Positions 40,231 through 46,309 of a DNA stretch of 46,309 nucleotides are shown here, piece by piece. Below the pieces are notes generated by a model. The model saw nothing but the letters and a program-made list of their open reading frames with translations. It had not been told where the DNA came from and ran no database searches. Position 1 is the stretch's first letter; each line of letters starts with the position of its first letter. The DNA is from a virus. Made by a program: the position numbers and the translations under genes. The DNA is taken from IMG/VR virus record IMGVR_UViG_3300046535_000750, positions 1 through 46,309 of that record. One strand, written 5' to 3'.

Positions 40231-41586
40231 ATGCCCACTAACGTATCTGGTTCCTTCCAAGCCGACGTTGAAGCGTACATTGCTCAGACTACGTTGCCTC
40301 TCGCTAGAAGGCGCTTGGTTGTTTATCAGTTCGGTGACCCTCTGGAGCTGCCTAAGGGTCATGGTGTAACCTATCAGGCGGCGCGCTGGAACCGCGTTCC
40401 TCTTCCCTTCGCGCCATTGTCCGAAGGTGTTCCGCCGATCGGTCAGCAAATGACCGTGACGATGGTCAGCGCTGTTGCACTCCAGTGGGGTGATAAGATC
40501 ACCCTTACGGACGTGGCGGAGATGACGATCAAGCATCCGATGTTCAAGATCGCTAAGGATTTGTGCGCCTTAGCCGTCGCCGAAACCTTCGAGAGAAATA
40601 CATTTAACAATTTACAAGGTGGAACTCAGGTCAATTTCGTCAACACCCGCGGATCGCGCTTTGCGCTTCAGGCCGGCGACGTGATGAACCTGCACGAGAT
40701 CAACCGCATGTACGGCGCCCTCGCTACGCTCGGCGCTCCGCGGTTCATGGGCGACGAGCAGACCAACACCAAGCTTGAAGCTGAGTCGGGCGGCGCCCGC
40801 GCTTCGAGCGACCCCCGCGGCATGCCGCACTACACCGCGGTCTGCCACGATCTGGCGTCGCAGGACTTGCGTGAGAACTCCACCTTCGTTCTGGCGTCTG
40901 CGTACAGCGATATCAACAAGCTTTACAACTCGGAGATCGGTGAGCTTGGCGGTATCCGCTTTACCGCGACGAACATGGTCCCGACATGGACCGGGTTTGC
41001 GCAGCTCGCTGGCACGCCGTCGAACACAGGCGGCGCGCTGACCGCCGCGGCCAGCCCCTACTTCATCGTCGTGACTGGCTCCGATACGCAGAACCAGTAC
41101 GAGAGCTACCTCACGCAGGTGTCGGCTGGTATCACTATCGCGTCAGGTGTGGCCGGCTCCATCTCGGTCACTACGCCGAACGTCGCCGGCTTCACCTGGA
41201 ACGTTTACATCGGCACGACCACTACGCCGCAGAACCTTGCCCTTTCCGCGAGCGGCCCGACCAGTGGCCCGATGCAAGGGCAGGCGACGCAGCTACCGAG
41301 CAACACCGCTGTGGTGCTCACCGGCATTGGCACGCCACAAGCACCGCCTTCGCCGGCCCCGACGGGTCAGACGATTTATCCGTGGTACGTCTTCGGGCGT
41401 GGCGCTTACGGGCAAGTCCAGCTGGACGATATCAAGTACAGCTACCTGGACAAGCCGGATAAGTCCGATCCGCTCAACCAGTTGCGCGTTGTCGGCTGGA
41501 AGGTCATGTATGGGACGATCCTCTTGAACGTGCAGTTCATGGGGCGTATCGAGTCCACTTCAGCCTTCAGCGCCACCTTCGGCTAA
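40231..41586 (+). CDS. Major capsid protein (N4-gp56-like) with inserted domain
   Basis: This is a 451-aa protein. Residues 1-260 match the N4-gp56-type capsid pattern: PLPFAPLSEGVPPIGQQMTV, GDKITLTDVAEM, RGMPHYTAVCHDLASQDLR. The end carries WYVFGRGAYGQVQL and a final core strand. Between about 261 and 382 lies a Thr/Gly/Ser-rich beta domain (FIVVTGSDTQNQYESYLTQV, FTWNVYIG) that looks like a fibronectin/Ig-type insertion. It may form a surface knob on the head. Forms the icosahedral shell. Confidence 0.9.
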   Translation: MPTNVSGSFQADVEAYIAQTTLPLARRRLVVYQFGDPLELPKGHGVTYQAARWNRVPLPFAPLSEGVPPIGQQMTVTMVSAVALQWGDKITLTDVAEMTIKHPMFKIAKDLCALAVAETFERNTFNNLQGGTQVNFVNTRGSRFALQAGDVMNLHEINRMYGALATLGAPRFMGDEQTNTKLEAESGGARASSDPRGMPHYTAVCHDLASQDLRENSTFVLASAYSDINKLYNSEIGELGGIRFTATNMVPTWTGFAQLAGTPSNTGGALTAAASPYFIVVTGSDTQNQYESYLTQVSAGITIASGVAGSISVTTPNVAGFTWNVYIGTTTTPQNLALSASGPTSGPMQGQATQLPSNTAVVLTGIGTPQAPPSPAPTGQTIYPWYVFGRGAYGQVQLDDIKYSYLDKPDKSDPLNQLRVVGWKVMYGTILLNVQFMGRIESTSAFSATFG

Positions 41587-41595
41587 GGAGTAGTC

Positions 41596-41886
41596 ATGGC
41601 CCTCTTAACGCTCGGGACGAACGCCACCACGACGCTGAGCGCTCTGCTCTACACTCGGAACCCGCCGAGTGTGGCGGATGTGGCGACGGTCAACGCGAAC
41701 ATTAAGAACGACCAGATCAACGGGCGCCCGGTTGTTCCTAACTCTTTTCGACAGGGGACGTTGTTTATCCCCAATCGCGGAGTGTTGCAGCTGGTGCCCG
41801 GTGACTATGTAGCCTACGACTCGCAAGGTTGGCCGATTCTCATATCGGCCAACTCCATCGCTAACGGACCCTGGACACACAGCTAA
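41596..41886 (+). CDS. Small head-associated hypothetical protein
   Basis: This is a 96-aa beta-rich protein, with GTLFIPNRGVLQLVPGDYVAYDSQGW near the end, as in small capsid-decorating proteins. A TAAGGAG site sets the ATG. Sits just after the capsid gene and overlaps the next by one base. Decoration or head completion is inferred. Confidence 0.65.
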   Translation: MALLTLGTNATTTLSALLYTRNPPSVADVATVNANIKNDQINGRPVVPNSFRQGTLFIPNRGVLQLVPGDYVAYDSQGWPILISANSIANGPWTHS

Positions 41887-42386
41887 TGGCGCGCAAAATC
41901 AGCCGGCCTATCCGCGACTCGCAGCAGGACGCCAAGCCCGCTCCGCCGCCCGAACGTATCCTTGATATGGATGCACTTCTCACCGATGCGGAGAAGGACG
42001 CCATTCGCGCCAAGGCGCGGCTTAAGATCGAAGCGCGAGACAAGCTCGATGCGGAAGAGAAGTTCCTTCGAGACGAGATGGATCGGCTTGACCGCGAGGC
42101 TCACCCGGAGATCGTGGACGAAATGGTGAGCTTCACGCCCGATCTTGCCGACTTCGCCGATGCGATCCGGCTCGACGGCAAGGTGTACCACCACGGCTAT
42201 ACGGCCGAGGTTCCCGCTAGCGCACTCGCTACGCTCTTGGACATTCAGTATCAGACGCACCGCCACGACTTCGAGATCACCAAGCGTGGCAGTACGAACG
42301 CCAACTTTTACCGACGCTCCCGTGAAATGTCGGTCAGCCTCGACACGGGCGCCGCCCATGCGGGCGGTCGACCAGTGAGGTTTTGA
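41886..42386 (+). CDS. Hypothetical head protein
   Basis: This is a 166-aa charged protein. N-terminal helices (DALLTDAEKDAIRAKARLKIE) and a C-terminal beta segment (RHDFEITKRGSTNANFYRRS). No family recognised. One-base overlap upstream (TAATG). A head-completion or assembly role is likely by place. Confidence 0.65.
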   Translation: MARKISRPIRDSQQDAKPAPPPERILDMDALLTDAEKDAIRAKARLKIEARDKLDAEEKFLRDEMDRLDREAHPEIVDEMVSFTPDLADFADAIRLDGKVYHHGYTAEVPASALATLLDIQYQTHRHDFEITKRGSTNANFYRRSREMSVSLDTGAAHAGGRPVRF

Positions 42387-42877
42387 TGGACTACGAGCAG
42401 TCAGCCAAAGTGACAGATACTCCCGCGATCGGCATTACGCTTCAGTACCCGCTTGATGAAGGCGCGGGGCGCAGCCTTGTCTTCCAGACTTTCGTCGCCG
42501 CCGATTGCGCGAGCCACGAACTGAACGGCGCCCTCGACAAGGTGCGTAAGGCGGCGGATCGGCAGCGCGCGATCGTCATCCTGCCGACACTGCGCGGCAT
42601 GCTGGCGGACAAGGAACAGGCGATACACAACGCGACGGAAACTCACTTTGAAGCTGAGACGTACAAGGGCTTGCTCTTCAATAAGTGGGTGCAGGAGCAC
42701 AAGGCGCAGGAGCGCCGCGGCGAACTCAAACTGTCATCGGCGCAGGTGGCTGAGCAAGCCAAGGTGGACCAGCAGATCGGCAGTTCAAAGAGCGCGATCG
42801 AAACGCTGAAGAAAGAGATCGTCATCTTTGAGCGCAGGGTCGCCGACGCTGAGAAGTTGATCGCGGAAGGGGAGTAA
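42386..42877 (+). CDS. Hypothetical protein with C-terminal coiled coil
   Basis: This is a 163-aa protein from ATG 42386, which overlaps the upstream stop. A beta N-terminus (TPAIGITLQYPLDEGAGRSLVFQTFV) is followed by long helices (IETLKKEIVIFERRVADAEK). Position between head and adaptor genes suggests an assembly factor. Confidence 0.65.
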   Translation: MDYEQSAKVTDTPAIGITLQYPLDEGAGRSLVFQTFVAADCASHELNGALDKVRKAADRQRAIVILPTLRGMLADKEQAIHNATETHFEAETYKGLLFNKWVQEHKAQERRGELKLSSAQVAEQAKVDQQIGSSKSAIETLKKEIVIFERRVADAEKLIAEGE

Positions 42878-43617
42878 TGCCCTACACCGCTACTCAGATT
42901 GTCACGCTGGCTACGCAGACCGCCAAGGTTCCAAGCTGGCTGACGCAGGCGGGGCAGCTGCTCAACATGGTGCTGAACGAACTCTGCACCGATTACAATC
43001 TGGCGGTGAATCGGAAGACGTTCAACTTCACTTTCAACTCAAGCGCCGGGATTAACTACGGCCCCTACACCCTGCCGACCGATTGGCTGCGCGCCGACAA
43101 GAACGATGTCTATTACACGATCCTCGGTGTTAAGTACGTGATGATCGCTGAGACGCTGGCGCAGTTCAACGCACAGGTCCAGCAGCCGGGGCTCGCGCAG
43201 TACCCTCAATATTTTGCTGTGGATAACTCACCTATCGCCACGGGCGCTGCGCCGGTCATGTACATCTGGCCGCCCGCCGCGGGCAGTTACCCGGTGACGG
43301 CGGTTTATTTTGCTCAAATGCCTGAAATTGCGAACCCTGAGAGCAGTTCGACAATCCCTTGGTTTCCGCTCCAGCTCTACATCCTTCGGCGGGTGACGGG
43401 TGAGCTTATGCTCATGAGCGGCGATGATCGCGCGCAGATGTTCCTTGGTGGTGAGACGCCGCAAGGCGGCAGCACGTTCCTCGGGGCGGCGGCGATTCTC
43501 CACCGCTACCTGAAGAATGAGGGTGACACGCAAGCGGTGAAGCAAGTCACGCTTGATCGGCGTTCGTTCAGCCCGAGCTGGCGAGACGCGCCGAACACCA
43601 AGACGATCGGCTGGTAA
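42877..43617 (+). CDS. Head-tail adaptor protein
   Basis: This is a 246-aa protein of the podovirus adaptor type. QAGQLLNMVLNELCTDYNLA is the first helix. YTLPTDWLRADK precedes the central beta part, and ILRRVTGELMLMSGDDRAQMFLGG the helices that join the portal. It would form the ring between portal and tail. Overlap of one base (TAATG) upstream. Confidence 0.8.
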   Translation: MPYTATQIVTLATQTAKVPSWLTQAGQLLNMVLNELCTDYNLAVNRKTFNFTFNSSAGINYGPYTLPTDWLRADKNDVYYTILGVKYVMIAETLAQFNAQVQQPGLAQYPQYFAVDNSPIATGAAPVMYIWPPAAGSYPVTAVYFAQMPEIANPESSSTIPWFPLQLYILRRVTGELMLMSGDDRAQMFLGGETPQGGSTFLGAAAILHRYLKNEGDTQAVKQVTLDRRSFSPSWRDAPNTKTIGW

Positions 43618-45264
43618 GTGGCCGCGCCGACCCCGCTTCGTGATACCTTCGTCAAGCGGTGGTCGCCGCAGGGCGTATCGGACAGCTTGGACGCGACCGA
43701 AGAATTTCCAGGCGCTTGCCAGTTCCTGACGAACCTAGTCCCTGACCCAACGACAAAGAATTTATGGACGCCGCGCCAAGCGGCCACACCAAGATTTAAC
43801 TTCGCCAATTGCCCCGGCCTCCCTGGCGGGCATACTGCCGGCCCTTCCGTTGTCCACAAGGTGGTGGGCGACTTAGTGTATGGTCTGTTTCAGGACGTCA
43901 CCAGTGCTGTTGATAGGCCGTACTGTTTTGATCTGGTCGCTAACGCTTTTCGCGTCGTTACAGGGACCGGGCAGACGCCAGCAACGGCGGTCAACTCCGC
44001 AGCGTTAGACTGGACGCCGCCCTCGGTCGATGCGATGGGTATATACCTAATATTCACACACCCTAATTATACCTCCCCAGCGTTCTTCGGCTGGATGGAC
44101 ATAACAACCTTCACTAGCCCTGTGTATTCTACCGGAGATACCGCAGCCGGTAGCCTGATCCTCTTCGCCACGGTAGGCAAGCCGTCGTGGGTTACGCAGT
44201 TCAACCAGCGGGCTTACTTCGTTGTCAACAGCATCTCCGGGGGAGCGCCTGCAACCGTCGCCACCGATGTGTTAACGCTCAAGGTAACGAACGCTGGTCA
44301 AGTCCTTACGTTCGGCGATAAGTTCCCGATTACTTGCCTTGCCCCGCTGGGGCTTAACAATCAGCTTGGCGGCATTATCCAATCGCTTATGGTCTTCAAG
44401 GGCGGCGAGAACATATACCAAGTTACTGGAGATTTCGCCGGCAGCACTTGGGCAGTCAACACGCTGAATGTAACCACCGGCACTGTATCCCCTCGAAGCG
44501 TCGTCGCTACGCCTAAAGGACTGGCGTTCATGGCGCCCGATGGGGCGCGGATTATTGATCAGAACGGCACTGTGAGCGATCCGATCGGCGCCGCGGGTAC
44601 AGGCGTAAACGTGATCTTCCTCGACCAGACGCAGGCGATCATGGCGCGAAGCAAGATCGCGGCAGGTTGCGACTCGCATACCGTTCGGGTGGGCTATTAC
44701 AATTCGTTGGGTGATAAGCCAGAAGAGTACTGGTATGATCTTGTAAGGCAAGTGTGGACAGGGCCACACACCCCATTCTCCGGGAGCATGTACGACGTTT
44801 ATAATGGCGGGTTTATAGTGGCGCCAACAATAAGCCCAGTAATAGCGACTGGCGCTATCGCCGGTCTATACGACGCGCCCACAGTCCCTAGCGTCACGGC
44901 GAGTTACACCGAGTTCGGCGCTGCTCTGACGTGGCATTTACGGTCTGTGGTGTTGGAAGATAACCAGCAGATGGCTGAGTCTGAAGTCTGCGAAACTCAA
45001 GTCGTACTATCTTCTCCGAATACGTCTACCGTTACGTTTAAGATACTAGACGGCTTCGCGGCGACTTTAGGCAGCTCTACTCTTACGGTCAACGCTGTAG
45101 GAATAGCGTTTCAACTCTACCCGTACAAAGTTGACTTCACGACGCCTATCGTATTTAACCGGATGCAGATTGACATCACTGGGACTTCGGCTTCGGTGAC
45201 GCGCATTGGTGATACATACGTCAGGACTCGCGTACACTCGTACATCACGTTCCCTAACCCATGA
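43618..45264 (+). CDS. Tail nozzle/hub protein, beta-propeller-like
   Basis: This is a 548-aa protein from GTG 43618, which follows the adaptor stop directly. It opens with a DSLDATEEFPGACQFLTNLV block known from podovirus stabilisation or tubular tail B-type proteins. Repeated beta blades follow (VYGLFQ, FVVNSISG, GLAFMAPDGARIIDQNG, EYWYDLVRQVWTG). Such proteins form the nozzle below the adaptor. Role by pattern and place. Confidence 0.8.
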   Translation: MAAPTPLRDTFVKRWSPQGVSDSLDATEEFPGACQFLTNLVPDPTTKNLWTPRQAATPRFNFANCPGLPGGHTAGPSVVHKVVGDLVYGLFQDVTSAVDRPYCFDLVANAFRVVTGTGQTPATAVNSAALDWTPPSVDAMGIYLIFTHPNYTSPAFFGWMDITTFTSPVYSTGDTAAGSLILFATVGKPSWVTQFNQRAYFVVNSISGGAPATVATDVLTLKVTNAGQVLTFGDKFPITCLAPLGLNNQLGGIIQSLMVFKGGENIYQVTGDFAGSTWAVNTLNVTTGTVSPRSVVATPKGLAFMAPDGARIIDQNGTVSDPIGAAGTGVNVIFLDQTQAIMARSKIAAGCDSHTVRVGYYNSLGDKPEEYWYDLVRQVWTGPHTPFSGSMYDVYNGGFIVAPTISPVIATGAIAGLYDAPTVPSVTASYTEFGAALTWHLRSVVLEDNQQMAESEVCETQVVLSSPNTSTVTFKILDGFAATLGSSTLTVNAVGIAFQLYPYKVDFTTPIVFNRMQIDITGTSASVTRIGDTYVRTRVHSYITFPNP

Positions 45265-45488
45265 ACGACGGCGCAATCTTCCGCGAAACTCTGGTCGAGG
45301 CGATCGTGGATCGCTATGCGCCGTTGAGTTGTGATTCCGAGTTCAGATTCCGCACTTTCGGCGCGGTTCGTGAAGCAGTCCTTGCCGCCGCGCACGAGAT
45401 GGCGCAGACTTATCCGCAGCTATCCGAGCGCATCCAGGCGCGCTTCGGCATGTCAGGCTGGACACTTCAGGAAGACGACAATGGCTAA
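45261..45488 (+). CDS. Small tail-cluster protein
   Basis: This is a 75-aa helical protein (GAIFRETLVEAIVDRYAPL, AVREAVLAAAHEMAQTYP) ending in an acidic tail. ATGA overlap with the nozzle gene and an eight-base overlap with the next. Unknown function; perhaps an assembly factor. Confidence 0.6.
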   Translation: MNDGAIFRETLVEAIVDRYAPLSCDSEFRFRTFGAVREAVLAAAHEMAQTYPQLSERIQARFGMSGWTLQEDDNG

Positions 45489-45648
45489 AAAAGGCGGTAT
45501 GGGTGGTTCGGGCTCCATTCTCAAAGGGCTGAAGACGCGCAGCGTTTCGTCTGCTCTTCCAGCTCCGAAAGGCAAGTCGGTCAGTGATGGAGCATGTCGA
45601 TCCGAGACAGCCAAGCACTCCCCAACCATTGGACCAAGATCGGCTTAG
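45481..45648 (+). CDS. 55-residue basic protein
   Basis: This is a small frame beginning MAKKGGMGGSGSILKGLKTR, basic and Ser/Gly-rich, ending in its own TAG. It overlaps the upstream gene by eight bases and the next by about 62. The N-terminus resembles tiny virion proteins of podoviruses. Function unknown. Confidence 0.55.
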   Translation: MAKKGGMGGSGSILKGLKTRSVSSALPAPKGKSVSDGACRSETAKHSPTIGPRSA

Positions 45649-46102
45649 CTGTTCTTGGGAGCGACCGTCGGCGATCGCGCGTGAAGTCACGCCGCTCACC
45701 AATCGTTGGGCCGATGAGCTTGGCGTTGCCAGATTTGATCCGGATTGGGATCGCGTCTTCGCGCTCGAACGCGCGGGTGCTCTTGCAGTTTGGACCGCTC
45801 GCACTCTAGATCGAACCCTCGTCGGCTACGCCGTCTGCAGCTGGACCCGCGGGTTCTGGACCAACCAGAGCTTTTGTCGAATAGACCCATTCTATTTGAC
45901 GCCCGAGTGGCGCGGGCCGCACGGGTGGCGGTATATGAAGAGCCTTGTGGCGGCGATTGCGCGGCTCACCCCTGGTTGCGAGCTTGAGTGGGAGACGAAC
46001 GACGCCTTCCAGCCCGACGAGCATGGCCGGTCTCGACTTGCCAAACTCCTAGAAAGGCTTAGTTTCCGACAAGTCGGGACTACCTTTCAAAGGCGCGCGT
46101 AA
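45587..46102 (+). CDS. GNAT-like acetyltransferase domain protein
   Basis: This is a 171-aa protein. Residues about 60-165 follow the GNAT fold: LVGYAVCSWT as beta-4-like strand, FYLTPEWRGPHGWRYMKSLV as the loop and helix that normally bind acetyl-CoA, and KLLERLSFRQVGTTF as the closing helix and strand. The acetyl-CoA loop lacks the clear Q/RxxGxG/A form, so catalysis is uncertain. Proteins of this kind lie in the tail cluster of many podoviruses. ATG 45587 preferred; a GTG one codon earlier exists. Confidence 0.7.
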   Translation: MEHVDPRQPSTPQPLDQDRLSCSWERPSAIAREVTPLTNRWADELGVARFDPDWDRVFALERAGALAVWTARTLDRTLVGYAVCSWTRGFWTNQSFCRIDPFYLTPEWRGPHGWRYMKSLVAAIARLTPGCELEWETNDAFQPDEHGRSRLAKLLERLSFRQVGTTFQRRA

Positions 46103-46309
46103 TGGGCGGCAGTAGCGGCAATAGCAGCACAACGTCGGCGGGCGGTCCAGCTCCCATACCGCTGCTCAATGCCGAGAACCAGATCTTTACGCCGCTCGGC
46201 TATCCCAACACGGGGGGCGCGGCAAACAATGCTTTCAGTGGCGCAGGCGGTCTGACGGGGCCGGCGAACGCCGCTTATGGCTCCGGTCAAAACGCGCTTC
46301 AGGCCGGCC
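45884..46309. repeat. Terminal overlap repeat, right copy
   Basis: This is the partner of bases 1-426, about 98.8 % identical. Removing one copy gives a closed map of about 45,883 bp in which the virion operon runs unbroken from the GNAT-like gene into the downstream tail protein. The mostly synonymous differences argue against sequencing error. Confidence 0.93.
46102..46309 (+). CDS. Tail / internal virion protein, 5' fragment (duplicate end)
   Basis: This is the first 69 codons of the gene that is complete at 219-965, cut by the window end. Only one silent difference. Not a second gene. Confidence 0.9.
   Translation, partial: MGGSSGNSSTTSAGGPAPIPLLNAENQIFTPLGYPNTGGAANNAFSGAGGLTGPANAAYGSGQNALQAG

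Overview
This 46.3-kb window is a complete, GC-rich tailed-phage genome (roughly 60 % GC by eye). The layout suggests a lytic podovirus-like phage. The first 426 bases recur at the far end (1-426 = 45884-46309) with five mismatches, four of them synonymous. The window is therefore best read as a circular or circularly permuted map of about 45.88 kb whose ends overlap, the overlap coming from two closely related genomes. I see no integrase, RNA polymerase, recognisable small terminase, tail-tube or tape-measure gene. The host is probably an alphaproteobacterium, inferred from the GC content and a C-terminal PEP-CTERM-like tail of the type common in sphingomonads and rhizobia.

The genome has two arms that diverge from one AT-rich control region (about 20967-22112) and meet tail to tail at 8519-8547. 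The left arm (minus strand, 21050 down to 8519) is the takeover and replication arm. It begins with a dense run of very small genes: a 26-aa leader peptide, two small conserved phage proteins, an XRE regulator, coiled-coil and one-helix membrane peptides, a PEP-CTERM-like protein and Cys-rich mini-proteins. A structured leader with its own promoter follows (18388-18585). The replication genes come next: family A DNA polymerase, a second XRE regulator, several small basic proteins, a VRR-NUC nuclease, an SNF2-type helicase, two conserved hypotheticals, a small HTH-like protein and a primase-helicase (AEP primase plus DUF927-type ATPase). Most neighbours overlap by ATGA, so translation is probably coupled.

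The right arm (plus strand, 22113 through the map junction to 8547) is the packaging and virion arm. It runs: large terminase; a roughly 11-kb cassette of receptor-binding-type proteins; portal; lysis genes (phage-tail-lysozyme-type endolysin, holin-like and small membrane proteins); scaffold; N4-gp56-like major capsid protein with an inserted domain; head-tail adaptor; beta-propeller-like tail (nozzle) protein; GNAT-like protein; internal virion/tail proteins including one with an N-terminal lysozyme domain; an ATP-grasp (PurD-like) enzyme; and a small membrane protein.

The most unusual feature is the cassette at 25059-35278. Eight of its nine genes start with a Sec-type signal peptide or hydrophobic leader, and all eight have an even number of cysteines after it (2, 2, 14, 10, 2, 8, 12 and 18). 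They include two large beta-helix proteins and two glycine-rich fibre-like proteins. Export and disulfide bonding would be unexpected for tail fibres, which are normally assembled in the cytoplasm. Together with the PEP-CTERM-like protein in the early arm, this hints at a programme acting on the host envelope. The control region carries a family of GGCTA-N3-TAGCC palindromes, one lying over the -10 box of the main leftward promoter, which suggests a phage repressor/operator circuit. All of this is read from sequence alone; family names rest on recognised motifs and gene order.
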